Positions 55,119 through 63,348 of a stretch of 64,000 nt of DNA are shown one piece after another. The position numbers and the translations under genes were made by a program. The first letter of the stretch is position 1. Each line of letters begins with the position of its first letter. The stretch is taken from NCBI GenBank assembly GCA_017505465.1, contig JAFVPE010000023.1, positions 1-64,000 of the forward strand, given 5' to 3'. Under the pieces are notes generated by a model that saw only the letters and a list, made by a program, of their open reading frames with translations, made no database searches and had not been told where the DNA came from. The stretch is from Clostridia bacterium. GTDB taxonomy: Bacteria; Bacillota; Clostridia; Christensenellales; Borkfalkiaceae.

Positions 55119-55781
55119 ATGGGACAGAAAGTTAATCCTCACGGTTTGAGAGTCGGCGTTATCAAAGATTGGAACACCACTTGGTACGCAGATAAGAAAG
55201 AATTCTCCAAATTCCTTAAAGAAGACAACGTAATCCGTACCTTCCTTAAGAAGAAATACTATGCAGCGGCGATCAGCAAAATCTTGATCGAAAGAGCAGC
55301 AGCAAGAATCGTTGTAACCATCTACACGGCTCGTCCCGGTGTAATCATCGGCAAGGGCGGCGCAGAAGTAGAAGTTATGAAGAAAGACCTTGCAAAGCTT
55401 ACGAACGGTAAAGCAGTAGCTATCAACATTACCGAAGTAAGAAAGCCCGATTGCGACGCACAACTCGTTGCAGAAGGGGTTGCTGCGCAGCTTGAAAAGC
55501 GTATGTCTTTCAGACGTTGCATGAAGCAGGCTATCGGCCGTTCTATGAGAGCGGGCGTTAAGGGTATCAAAATGATGGTCAGCGGTCGTCTTGACGGTGC
55601 TGAAATCGCAAGAAGCGAAAGCTATCACGAGGGTTCGATTCCTCTTCAAACGCTTCGCGCGGACATCGATTATGGCTTTGCGGAAGCGCACACGACCTTC
55701 GGTATGATCGGCGTTAAGTGCTGGATCTACAAGGGTGAAGTTATCAAAGCCGCGAAGAAATTCGAAGGAGGCGAACAGTAA
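55119..55781 (+). CDS. rpsC: 30S ribosomal protein S3
   Basis: A 220-aa protein starting [18 protein letters not shown]. It has a KH domain with [11 protein letters not shown] (about 73-83) and the C-terminal S3 domain. It forms part of the mRNA entry channel. Its stop shares one base with the rplP start (TAATG). Confidence 0.97.
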   Translation: MGQKVNPHGLRVGVIKDWNTTWYADKKEFSKFLKEDNVIRTFLKKKYYAAAISKILIERAAARIVVTIYTARPGVIIGKGGAEVEVMKKDLAKLTNGKAVAINITEVRKPDCDAQLVAEGVAAQLEKRMSFRRCMKQAIGRSMRAGVKGIKMMVSGRLDGAEIARSESYHEGSIPLQTLRADIDYGFAEAHTTFGMIGVKCWIYKGEVIKAAKKFEGGEQ

Positions 55782-56227
55782 TGTTAATTCCCAAGAGAGT
55801 AAAAAGACGTAGACAACATCGTGGTACGATGAAAGGTAAGGCTACGAAGGGTAACGTAATCGCATACGGCGAATACGGCCTTGTATCTGAAGAACTTGGC
55901 TGGATTAAATCCAACCAAATCGAAGCAGCCCGTATCGCAATGACGAGATTCATCAAGCGTGGCGGTAAAGTTTGGATCGACATCTTCCCTCACAAGCCTA
56001 TTACGAAGAAGCCCGCTGAAACGCGTATGGGTTCTGGTAAAGGTTCTGTAGAATACTGGGTAGCTGTTGTTAAACCTGGCCGCGTTATGTTCGAAATGTC
56101 GGGCGTAAGCGAAGAAGTAGCAAGAGAAGCTATGCGTCTTGCATCGCATAAGCTTCCCGTAAAGTGCAAGTTTGTTAAGAAAGAAGTCGTAGCGGCTCCC
56201 GAGACGGCTGAAGGCGGTGAACAATAA
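55781..56227 (+). CDS. rplP: 50S ribosomal protein L16
   Basis: A 148-aa protein starting [15 protein letters not shown], with the conserved [20 protein letters not shown] segment near the tRNA-binding region. It has a short acidic and alanine-rich tail ([10 protein letters not shown]) beyond the usual end. It overlaps rpmC by one base. Confidence 0.97.
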   Translation: MLIPKRVKRRRQHRGTMKGKATKGNVIAYGEYGLVSEELGWIKSNQIEAARIAMTRFIKRGGKVWIDIFPHKPITKKPAETRMGSGKGSVEYWVAVVKPGRVMFEMSGVSEEVAREAMRLASHKLPVKCKFVKKEVVAAPETAEGGEQ

Positions 56228-56421
56228 TGAAAGCTAAAGAAGTGAAAGAGATGACGAGCGAAGAGCTCGTAGCGAAGCTCGCGGAACTTAAGAGCGAACT
56301 TTTCAATCTTCGTTTCCGTATGGCATCCGGCCAGCTTGAAAACCCCATTTCCATCAGAACCTGCAAGAGAGATATCGCTCGCGTAAACACGGAAATCCGT
56401 GCGAGAGAGCTCAAGGCATAA
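56227..56421 (+). CDS. rpmC: 50S ribosomal protein L29
   Basis: A 64-aa two-helix protein ([20 protein letters not shown] start, ending in NTEIRARELKA). It sits near the tunnel exit beside L23. It is translationally coupled to rplP by a TAATG overlap. Confidence 0.96.
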   Translation: MKAKEVKEMTSEELVAKLAELKSELFNLRFRMASGQLENPISIRTCKRDIARVNTEIRARELKA

Positions 56422-56436
56422 CGGAGGACAACGACC

Positions 56437-56691
56437 ATGGAAAGAAATTTGAGAAAAGAAAGAGTAGGGATCGTTGTATCCGATAAAATGGATAAGACGG
56501 TAATCGTTCTTGTCAGCGACAAGACCAAGCACCCTCTCTACAAGAAAACCATCACGACGAGTAAGCGCTACAAGGCGCACGACGAAAACAACGAATACGG
56601 CGTTGGTGACACCGTACGTATCGTTGAAACGAGAAAGCTCAGCAAGGACAAGAATTGGAGAGTTGCTGAACTTATCGAAAAGGCTAAGTAA
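56437..56691 (+). CDS. rpsQ: 30S ribosomal protein S17
   Basis: An 84-aa OB-fold protein with the family core [18 protein letters not shown]-like start and [20 protein letters not shown] near the C-terminus. It is a primary binder of 16S rRNA. GGAGGAC precedes the start. Confidence 0.97.
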   Translation: MERNLRKERVGIVVSDKMDKTVIVLVSDKTKHPLYKKTITTSKRYKAHDENNEYGVGDTVRIVETRKLSKDKNWRVAELIEKAK

Positions 56692-56711
56692 GGATAGGAG
56701 GATAAGATATT

Positions 56712-57080
56712 ATGATACAGCCTCAGAGCAGACTTAAAGCAGCTGACAACAGCGGCGCAAAAGAGCTTATGTGTATTAGAGTATTGGGCGGCTCCTTCCG
56801 TAAGACCGGTAACATCGGCGACGTAATCGTAGCTTCTGTAAAGACGGCTACGCCCGGCGGTGCGGTTAAGAAAGGTGACGTCGTAAAGGCAGTCATCGTA
56901 AGAAGCGCTAGCGGTATCAGAAGAGCGGACGGTACGTTCGTAAAATTCGACGATAACGCAGCGGTAATCATCGATGCAAACAAGCAGCCTAAGGGTACCC
57001 GTATCTTTGGGCCGATCGCAAGAGAATTGAGAGATAAAGACTACATGAAGATTATCTCCCTTGCTCCGGAAGTTCTGTAA
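56712..57080 (+). CDS. rplN: 50S ribosomal protein L14
   Basis: A 122-aa protein of exactly the usual size, starting [18 protein letters not shown], with the conserved [16 protein letters not shown] end. It forms intersubunit bridges. AGGAGG precedes the start. Confidence 0.97.
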   Translation: MIQPQSRLKAADNSGAKELMCIRVLGGSFRKTGNIGDVIVASVKTATPGGAVKKGDVVKAVIVRSASGIRRADGTFVKFDDNAAVIIDANKQPKGTRIFGPIARELRDKDYMKIISLAPEVL

Positions 57081-57100
57081 TTGTTAGGAGGACTAAAACA

Positions 57101-57523
57101 ATGAACGTAAAAGTAAATGATAACGTACTTGTAATTGCCGGTAAAGATAAAGGCGTACAGGGAAAAGTCCTTGCCACGTCCCCCAAAGCAAATACGGTAA
57201 CGGTTGAGGGCGTTCGCATTCAAAAGAAGCATCAAAAAGCTAGAAAGGCGAACGAAACGAGCAAGATCGCTGAAATCCCCGGTGCAATTGACGTGTCTAA
57301 CGTAATGGTAGTATGCCCCGAATGCGGCAAAGCAACGAGAGTACACCACAACGTTGTAGACGGTAAGAAGGTTCGCATATGTAAGTGCGGTGCCGTTCTT
57401 GATAAGGCATATTCCAAGAAAGCTGCTGCAAAAGCTGCGGCTGCTGCGGAAGAAGCACCTAAGAAGAGAACGAGAAAGCGCGCTGCTAAGACAGAAGCGA
57501 AGCCCGAAACGGAAAACAACTAA
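57101..57523 (+). CDS. rplX: 50S ribosomal protein L24 with zinc-ribbon-like core and Lys/Ala tail
   Basis: A 140-aa protein, longer than the usual 100-110. The N-terminal KOW motif (VLVIAGKDKGVQGKVLA) is intact. The central region carries CPEC (about residues 69-72) and CKCG (about 91-94), a possible four-Cys zinc site seen in a subset of Gram-positive L24 proteins. A C-terminal extension of about 30 residues, rich in Ala, Lys and Arg and ending in acidic KPETENN, is unusual and probably flexible. L24 starts 50S assembly. Confidence 0.95.
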   Translation: MNVKVNDNVLVIAGKDKGVQGKVLATSPKANTVTVEGVRIQKKHQKARKANETSKIAEIPGAIDVSNVMVVCPECGKATRVHHNVVDGKKVRICKCGAVLDKAYSKKAAAKAAAAAEEAPKKRTRKRAAKTEAKPETENN

Positions 57524-57537
57524 CGAGGTAAGTTAAA

Positions 57538-58095
57538 ATGGCAGAGAAAGTTTATAAAAACAGAGTAAAAGAAAAGTACGAAAAAGAAGTAGTACCTTAT
57601 CTTATGCAAAAATTCGGATACAAATCCGTAATGCAATGCCCGAAGCTCGTTAAGATTGTTATCAATACGGGTCTTGGCGACATCAAAGATAATGCGAAGT
57701 CCATCCAAACGACCGAAAATGAGATCAAGTTGATTTCCGGTCAAAAGCCCATCTTGACGAAGGCGAAGAAATCTGTCGCTAACTTCAAGGTAAGAGAAGG
57801 ACAAACCGTTGGTATTAAAGTAACCCTTCGTGGTGAAAGAATGTATAACTTCTACGACAAGTTCGTATCTATCGCGCTTCCCAGACTTCGCGACTTCCGC
57901 GGTGTGTCTGACAAAGCGTTCGACGGACGCGGCAACTACTCGGTTGGTTTGAAAGAACAATTGATCTTCCCCGAAATCACGTACGATCAGGTTGAAAAGA
58001 TCAGAGGTATGGACGTAGCAATCGTTACGACCGCAAACACCGATGAAGAGGCAAGAGAGCTTTTGAGAGCGCTCGGTATGCCTTTCAAGAAGTAA
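57538..58095 (+). CDS. rplE: 50S ribosomal protein L5
   Basis: A 185-aa protein with family segments [20 protein letters not shown] at the start, [17 protein letters not shown] and [16 protein letters not shown]. It binds 5S rRNA and contacts the 30S head. Normal length. Confidence 0.97.
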   Translation: MAEKVYKNRVKEKYEKEVVPYLMQKFGYKSVMQCPKLVKIVINTGLGDIKDNAKSIQTTENEIKLISGQKPILTKAKKSVANFKVREGQTVGIKVTLRGERMYNFYDKFVSIALPRLRDFRGVSDKAFDGRGNYSVGLKEQLIFPEITYDQVEKIRGMDVAIVTTANTDEEARELLRALGMPFKK

Positions 58096-58107
58096 GGAGA
58101 AACGAAC

Positions 58108-58293
58108 ATGGCAAAGAAGTCAATGATTAATAAACAGCAAAAGACGCCTAAGTTCTCTACGAGAGCTTATACGAGATGCAGCATCTGCGGAAGACCCCAC
58201 GCGGTTCTCAGAAAATACGGTATTTGCCGTATCTGCTTCCGTAACCTTGCGTACAAGGGAGAAATTCCCGGCGTTAAGAAGTCGAGCTGGTAA
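58108..58293 (+). CDS. rpsN: 30S ribosomal protein S14, zinc-binding type Z
   Basis: A 61-aa protein of the short zinc-containing S14 type, with CSIC and CRIC motifs forming a four-Cys site and the conserved end [11 protein letters not shown]. The long zinc-free S14 is a different form used by other bacteria. The form seen here is typical of Bacillota. Confidence 0.97.
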   Translation: MAKKSMINKQQKTPKFSTRAYTRCSICGRPHAVLRKYGICRICFRNLAYKGEIPGVKKSSW

Positions 58294-58308
58294 TAGGAGG
58301 TAAAAGAA

Positions 58309-58698
58309 ATGACGGATCCTATCGCAGATATGCTTACTAGAATTAGAAACGCGATCACGGCTAAGAAGGAAACGGTTGAAATTCCCGCTTCCAACGAAAA
58401 GAAAGCAATCGCTGAAATCCTTCTCAACGAAGGTTGGGTAAAGGACGTTAAAATCGTAGAAGACGGTTATAACGGCAAGATCGCAATTACGCTTAAATAC
58501 GATGACAAGAAATCGGTTATCAGCGGCTTACGCAGAGTATCCAAGCCCGGCTTGCGTACTTATGCAGGCGTTGAAAATATGCCCAGAGTACTCGGTGGTT
58601 TCGGTACGGTTATCCTTTCCACGAACAAGGGCATCATGACCGGTAAGAACGCGAAGGCAGCCAACGTTGGTGGCGAAGTCCTTTGCGAGATCTGGTAA
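58309..58698 (+). CDS. rpsH: 30S ribosomal protein S8
   Basis: A 129-aa protein starting [15 protein letters not shown], with the [12 protein letters not shown] and [16 protein letters not shown] segments of the family. It binds the central domain of 16S rRNA and in other bacteria represses the spc operon. AGGAGG precedes the start. Confidence 0.97.
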   Translation: MTDPIADMLTRIRNAITAKKETVEIPASNEKKAIAEILLNEGWVKDVKIVEDGYNGKIAITLKYDDKKSVISGLRRVSKPGLRTYAGVENMPRVLGGFGTVILSTNKGIMTGKNAKAANVGGEVLCEIW

Positions 58699-58715
58699 TA
58701 GGGAGGGTATGGACT

Positions 58716-59264
58716 ATGTCGAGAATCGGTAAATTGCCCATCACGCTTCCTGCAGGCGTAACGGTTGAATTTAAAGACGGTATCGCAACCGTTAAGGGCC
58801 CCAAGGGTACCTTGACGCGCGAAATCGTAGGTAACATCGGTTTGGAAGTTGAAGGCAACGTTCTTACGGTAAAAGCCCTTGACGACAAATCCGAAACCAA
58901 CGCAAAGCACGGCCTTTACAGAGCACTTCTCAACGGTATGGTTGTAGGTGTTTCCGAAGGTTTCGTAAAGACGTTGGAAGTAAAAGGTGTAGGTTGGAAA
59001 GCTGCAGTTCAAGGCAACAAGCTTGTATTGAACGTAGGTTTCTCCCACCCTGTAGAAGTTGTAGCACCTGAAGGCATCAAATTCGAATGTCCTTCGTTGA
59101 CGGAAGTAAAAGTTTCCGGTATCAACAAGGAAGTCGTAGGCCAAATTGCTGCAAACATCCGCAAGATCAGATTGCCTGAACCTTATCACGGATACGGTAT
59201 TCGCTACCAAGGCGAACACGTAGAGCATAAGGAAGGTAAGACGTCCGGTAAAGGTAAGAAATAA
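58716..59264 (+). CDS. rplF: 50S ribosomal protein L6
   Basis: A 182-aa protein starting MSRIGKLPITLPAGV, with the C-terminal signature PEPYHGYGIRY. The ATG at 58716 is chosen because GGGAGGG lies 8 nt upstream; an in-frame ATG at 58683 overlaps rpsH. It sits near the sarcin-ricin loop and factor-binding site. Confidence 0.97.
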   Translation: MSRIGKLPITLPAGVTVEFKDGIATVKGPKGTLTREIVGNIGLEVEGNVLTVKALDDKSETNAKHGLYRALLNGMVVGVSEGFVKTLEVKGVGWKAAVQGNKLVLNVGFSHPVEVVAPEGIKFECPSLTEVKVSGINKEVVGQIAANIRKIRLPEPYHGYGIRYQGEHVEHKEGKTSGKGKK

Positions 59265-59277
59265 GGAGCGTTAAAGT

Positions 59278-59661
59278 ATGATTACGAAAATTGATAAAAA
59301 TGCAGTCAGACAGAGACGCCACGCACGCGTCAGAAAGACGGTTACGGGTACTGCGGAAACGCCCCGTATGAACGTATACAGAAGCCTTAACCACATCTAC
59401 GTACAAATTATCGACGATCGTAAGGGCGACAACAAAGGCGGCGTAACGCTTGCTGCAGCGTCCACGATGGATAAGGAAGTAAAAGAAAAGGTTGCAGGCT
59501 TGAGCAAGACGGAAGCTGCTAAAATTGTCGGCGCAGTTGCTGCTGAAAGAGCAATGGCAAAAGGCGTTCAGGCAGTCGTATTCGACAGAGGCGGTTATCT
59601 TTATACGGGTCGTGTAAAGGCAGTCGCAGACGGCGCGAGAGAAGCCGGACTTAAATTCTAA
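59278..59661 (+). CDS. rplR: 50S ribosomal protein L18
   Basis: A 127-aa protein with family segments [20 protein letters not shown] and [20 protein letters not shown]. It binds 5S rRNA with L5. It is slightly longer than usual because of an insertion near [10 protein letters not shown]. Confidence 0.97.
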   Translation: MITKIDKNAVRQRRHARVRKTVTGTAETPRMNVYRSLNHIYVQIIDDRKGDNKGGVTLAAASTMDKEVKEKVAGLSKTEAAKIVGAVAAERAMAKGVQAVVFDRGGYLYTGRVKAVADGAREAGLKF

Positions 59662-59673
59662 GGAGTGGGTACA

Positions 59674-60201
59674 ATGGCAGACGAAAAAAGAGAAAGAAGA
59701 CCTCAAAGAAGACAGGCTGAAGACGACGGGCTTATCAAAAAGCTCATCGAAGTAAACCGCGTTACCAAGGTTGTTAAGGGTGGTAAGAACATGCGTTTCG
59801 CAGCTCTTGTTATCGTTGGCGACGGTAAGGGTAAGATCGGTGTTGCAACGGGTAAAGCAAAGGAAGTTCCCGAAGCAATCGAAAAAGCTACTTTGAGAGC
59901 AAAGAAAAACATGATTTCCGTATCCATCGTAGACTCGACCATTCCTCATACGGTAGTTGGTAAATTCGGCCGCGGTGCAGTTCTTATGATGCCCGCTGCA
60001 GAAGGTACCGGCGTTATCGCAGGCGGTCCCGTTCGTGCGGTTATGGAAGCAGTAGGTATTAAGAACATCAGAACGAAATCTCACGGCAGCCAGAACTCCG
60101 GTAACTGCGTAAAAGCAGCTATCGAAGGTTTGAAAGAGCTTAAATCTGCAGAACAGGTTGCTGCGCTTCGCGGTAAGACCGTAGAAGAAATTTTGAGCTG
60201 A
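59674..60201 (+). CDS. rpsE: 30S ribosomal protein S5
   Basis: A 175-aa protein with the S5 signature [20 protein letters not shown] and the C-terminal [20 protein letters not shown]. It contributes to decoding accuracy and mRNA helicase activity at the entry channel. The ATG at 59674 follows AAGGAG by 8 nt; an in-frame GTG at 59665 overlaps that site. Confidence 0.97.
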   Translation: MADEKRERRPQRRQAEDDGLIKKLIEVNRVTKVVKGGKNMRFAALVIVGDGKGKIGVATGKAKEVPEAIEKATLRAKKNMISVSIVDSTIPHTVVGKFGRGAVLMMPAAEGTGVIAGGPVRAVMEAVGIKNIRTKSHGSQNSGNCVKAAIEGLKELKSAEQVAALRGKTVEEILS

Positions 60202-60219
60202 GAAACGGAGGAATAGGAA

Positions 60220-60399
60220 ATGGCTAAAATTAAAGTAACGCTTGTTAAGAGCACGATCGGTCAGGTTGCATCCGTAAAGGGTACGATCGCAGCACTCGGT
60301 CTTAAGAAAATCCGTTCTTCCAAAGAACTTGACGATACTCCCGCAATTCAAGGTATGATTGCGAAAGTTAAGCACCTCGTCAAGGTAGAAAACGTTTAA
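60220..60399 (+). CDS. rpmD: 50S ribosomal protein L30
   Basis: A 59-aa protein starting MAKIKVTLVKSTIG, with the conserved ALGLKKI segment and the PAIQGMI...VKHLV end. Length and position between rpsE and rplO are as expected. GGAGGAATAGG precedes the start. Confidence 0.96.
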   Translation: MAKIKVTLVKSTIGQVASVKGTIAALGLKKIRSSKELDDTPAIQGMIAKVKHLVKVENV

Positions 60400-60411
60400 G
60401 GAGAGATTACT

Positions 60412-60858
60412 ATGAGAATAGATACTCTTTCTCCCGCACAGGGAGCAACGAAGGCGACGAAGAGACTTGGTCGCGGTATCGGTTCGGGTACGGGTAAAAC
60501 GTCCGGTAAGGGCCACAAAGGTCAATGGGCTCGTTCCGGCGGTGGCGTACGTCCCGGTTTTGAAGGCGGTCAGATGCCTATCGCGCGTCGTGTACCTAAG
60601 AGAGGCTTTACCCATAACGCAAAGAAATATTACGTTATCGTTAACCTTTCCGACCTTGCAGAACTTCCCGCAGGCACGGTAGTTGATTACGGCTTCGTTA
60701 TGGAAAACGGTCTTGCTAAAGAAGTAAAGAATAACAGTGGCTTGAAGGTATTGGGTGGCGGCGAACTCAAAGTTGCTCTTACCGTAAAGGCAGCGAAGTT
60801 CTCTGCATCTGCAAAAGCAGCGATCGAAGCAGCACAGGGTACGGCGGAGACCCTCTAA
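60412..60858 (+). CDS. rplO: 50S ribosomal protein L15
   Basis: A 148-aa protein with the Gly-rich N-terminal part (RLGRGIGSGTGKTSGKGHKG) and RRVPKRGFTH in the middle. It assembles late on the 50S. The last ribosomal gene in the window. A 128-nt structured gap separates it from secY. Confidence 0.97.
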   Translation: MRIDTLSPAQGATKATKRLGRGIGSGTGKTSGKGHKGQWARSGGGVRPGFEGGQMPIARRVPKRGFTHNAKKYYVIVNLSDLAELPAGTVVDYGFVMENGLAKEVKNNSGLKVLGGGELKVALTVKAAKFSASAKAAIEAAQGTAETL

Positions 60859-60986
60859 AACGAAAAATTGTGACACGGAAAACCTTGTAATAGGGGTTTT
60901 CCGCTGTTCGCATTATTTCTCCCCTGCATTTTCCACTGATTGTTCAGCAAGGAAATGCGATTAGAAAAACAAAAACGGAGAAAAAA
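60859..60986 (+). promoter_or_regulatory. Structured spacer between rplO and secY
   Basis: Hairpin CGGAAAACC/GGTTTTCCG (60876-60903), then a nested structure with GCATTTTCC pairing with GGAAATGC around an inner CTGA-TTGT-TCAG stem (about 60927-60961). No U-run follows, so full termination is unlikely. It could adjust secY expression relative to the ribosomal genes. Confidence 0.4.
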
Positions 60987-62342
60987 ATGTTACAGACACT
61001 CATCAATGCATTTAAAGTAAAGGAGATCAGACGTAAAGTCTACATGATGCTCCTTTTGCTGCTGATTTTCCGCATTGGCGCATACATTCCCGTTCCCGGT
61101 CTTAATAGCGAACAATTCTCGCAAGCATTTGATCCGAATTCAGGTAATGCATTCCTTACGTTGATGAACAGCGTAACGGGTGGTGCGCTTGGTCAAGGTA
61201 CGATATTCGCTTTGGGTATCGGGCCCTACATTAACGCGTCGATTATCATGCAGCTTCTTTGCGTGGGTATTCCTGCGCTTGAAAGATTGTCGAAACAAGG
61301 GGAAGAAGGTCGTAAAAAGATCGCGCAATATACGAGATACGTTACCATTCTTCTTGCAATTGTACAATCCGTAGGTATTATCGTCATGTTTGCTAACGGC
61401 CAAAACGCAATTGACACGCAATATTTTGCGGGGAAAAAATGGCTTGCAGGCATCTTCATGGCGCTTGTATATACGGCAGGTGCGCTTGTTGTTATGTGGA
61501 TCGGTGAAAGAATTACCGATTACGGCGTAGGCAATGGTCAATCGATGATTATCTTCGTCGGTATCCTTTCAACGGCGGGTATGTTGATTGTCAACAAGAT
61601 TACGGCTATTTTTGAGGGTGGCAAGTTCAATCACGAACCCTTCTGGGAAATTATGGCGTTCATTCTTGTTACGATCGTAATCTTCTTTGCTATCGTTTAC
61701 GTAGACCTTTCTGAAAGAAAAGTTCCCGTACAGTATGCAAAGCAGATTAGAGGCAGAAAGATGTACGGCGGTCAATCCTCGTCCATTCCCATTAGAATTT
61801 CCGGCGGTGGCGTAATGCCTTTGATTTTCGCGTTCTCGATTTTGAGCTTCCCTCAAATGATCGGTACGATGATCAAAAACGGCGACAATGCGTTTATCGA
61901 TTGGTGGAATAAGTGGATCGTTGGTACCACGGTTAATGCTAGTGGTATGCAAGCTGATTTCATTCCCGGTAAAATTATCAACGGCGTGATCCTTTGCGTA
62001 TTGATTTTTGCATTTGCATTCTTCTATGCACAAATGCAGTTCAATCCCGAAGACGTATCCAAGAGCATTCAACAAAACGGTGGTTTCATTCAAGGTATTC
62101 GTCCCGGTAAAGCTACGGAAGCTTACCTTAAGAAGATTTCCAACCGTATCACGTTGTTTGGTGCAATCTACCTTGCGTTGATTGCCTTCATTCCTTCCGC
62201 TGCGTTCTCGTGGGCTTCCTACGACCTCGTTAACGTATTCTCTACCACGGGTATCCTCATCGTAGTATCCTGTGCAATGGAATTCGAGAAACAGCTTCAA
62301 GCGCAGCTCATGATGAAGAATTACAAAGGATTCTTGAAGTAA
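60987..62342 (+). CDS. secY: Protein translocase subunit SecY
   Basis: A 451-aa integral membrane protein with ten transmembrane helices, the channel of the Sec translocon. Family features include RIGAYIPVPGLN in the first helix region, the GIGPYINASIIMQLL segment of helix 2, the loop VQYAKQIRGRKMYGGQSSSIPI and the plug region near residues 45-60. It is slightly longer than the usual 430 residues because of a loop near EGGKFNHEPF. It would export the many secreted and lipoprotein products encoded in this window. Confidence 0.97.
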   Translation: MLQTLINAFKVKEIRRKVYMMLLLLLIFRIGAYIPVPGLNSEQFSQAFDPNSGNAFLTLMNSVTGGALGQGTIFALGIGPYINASIIMQLLCVGIPALERLSKQGEEGRKKIAQYTRYVTILLAIVQSVGIIVMFANGQNAIDTQYFAGKKWLAGIFMALVYTAGALVVMWIGERITDYGVGNGQSMIIFVGILSTAGMLIVNKITAIFEGGKFNHEPFWEIMAFILVTIVIFFAIVYVDLSERKVPVQYAKQIRGRKMYGGQSSSIPIRISGGGVMPLIFAFSILSFPQMIGTMIKNGDNAFIDWWNKWIVGTTVNASGMQADFIPGKIINGVILCVLIFAFAFFYAQMQFNPEDVSKSIQQNGGFIQGIRPGKATEAYLKKISNRITLFGAIYLALIAFIPSAAFSWASYDLVNVFSTTGILIVVSCAMEFEKQLQAQLMMKNYKGFLK

Positions 62343-62356
62343 GAAACAACTCGGCT

Positions 62357-62382
62357 TACGCTCCGACGAAACTCGGAGCGTA
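62357..62382 (+). terminator. Intercistronic hairpin between secY and adk
   Basis: TACGCTCCGA pairs with TCGGAGCGTA across a 6-nt loop, 14 nt after the secY stop. No U-run follows, so partial termination or mRNA protection is more likely. Confidence 0.5.
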
Positions 62383-62436
62383 GGACGAAAATTACAAAAG
62401 AGTACTTATGAAAATTCAAAAGGGAGGAATTACCTT

Positions 62437-63066
62437 ATGAACATCATTTTACTTGGCGCGCCCGGCGCAGGCAAAGGTACGCAAGCTTCGAAAATTTCGG
62501 ACGCATACAACTTGCCCCACATTTCTACGGGCGACATTTTCAGAGAAAATATCAAGAACCAGACCCCCATCGGGTTGCTTGCAAAATCTTATACGGATAA
62601 GGGACAGCTTGTTCCCGACGAAGTAACGTGCAAGATTGTGGAAGAACGTTTGAGCAGAGAAGACTGTAAAAACGGTTATATGCTTGACGGTTTCCCTCGT
62701 ACGATTGCACAAGCGGAAGCTTTGGACAAAATCGCGAATATCGACCTCGTTATCAACATCGACGTAGATTTCTCGTTGCTTTTGGACAGACTTTGCGGAA
62801 GAAGAGTTTGCAAGGATTGCGGCGAAAGCTATCACGTTTCCAGACTGAACGGTGAAACGAAATGCGCACGTTGCGGCGGTGAATTGTATCAAAGAAAGGA
62901 TGATAATCCCGAAACGGTACAAAGCCGACTTGACGTTTACAAAGCGCAAACCGCACCTCTCATCGATTATTATACGAAGAAGGGCATCATCTTCAACGTT
63001 GTAGGTAATACGACGCCGGAAGACGTTTTCCAAAAGGTTGCGGAAAAGCTCGACGCCATGAAATAA
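62437..63066 (+). CDS. adk: Adenylate kinase with zinc-type LID
   Basis: A 209-aa enzyme converting AMP and ATP to two ADP. It has the P-loop GAPGAGKGT (about 7-15), the AMP-site segment PHISTGDIFR, DGFPRT, and a LID with CKDC and CARC, the four-Cys zinc site of Gram-positive enzymes. Length is slightly below the usual 214-217. GGGAGGAAT precedes the start. It is normally followed directly by map; here a 276-bp inserted element separates them. Confidence 0.97.
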   Translation: MNIILLGAPGAGKGTQASKISDAYNLPHISTGDIFRENIKNQTPIGLLAKSYTDKGQLVPDEVTCKIVEERLSREDCKNGYMLDGFPRTIAQAEALDKIANIDLVINIDVDFSLLLDRLCGRRVCKDCGESYHVSRLNGETKCARCGGELYQRKDDNPETVQSRLDVYKAQTAPLIDYYTKKGIIFNVVGNTTPEDVFQKVAEKLDAMK

Positions 63067-63072
63067 TAGGCG

Positions 63073-63348
63073 AACCAAAGTAATATAATCCGAACCAGTC
63101 CAAAAGCCGTCTTTTCAGTGCTTTTCGGCTTGTCGTCATCATAATACTTTGGTATGATTTCTTCCTTCGCACCAAAAATCATCTAAAAATCCGAACTTTT
63201 GGATGCGAAGCAATTTTATGGTAGGGAAATTTTAAACGGATACAAGGCGAGGGACGAAGATAAACCCGACGGTTTATCAAGGAGTTTAACGCTGTAGACG
63301 CTGAAATTTACCACCAAAAATCTTGGTTCGGGTTATATTGCTTTGGTT
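63073..63348. mobile_element. MITE-like element with 24-bp terminal inverted repeats
   Basis: The left end (63073-63096) begins AACCAAAGTAATATAATCCG and the right end (63325-63348) is its inverted complement with 22 of 24 bases matching. The 276-bp body has no ORF but several internal stems: AAGCCG/CGGCTT (63104-63134), a CTTCGCACCAAAA/TTTTGGATGCGAAG pair (about 63165-63206) and GATAAACC-CGAC-GGTTTATC (about 63261-63281). CACCAAAAATC occurs twice inside. It has no transposase, so it would depend on one elsewhere. It ends exactly one base before the map ATG. No clear target duplication is visible. Confidence 0.7.

Noticed and set aside
59167-60876. 569-aa open frame on the minus strand across ribosomal genes
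   Set aside because: Antisense shadow of four highly conserved ribosomal genes with Cys/Phe/Asn-biased composition; not a gene.
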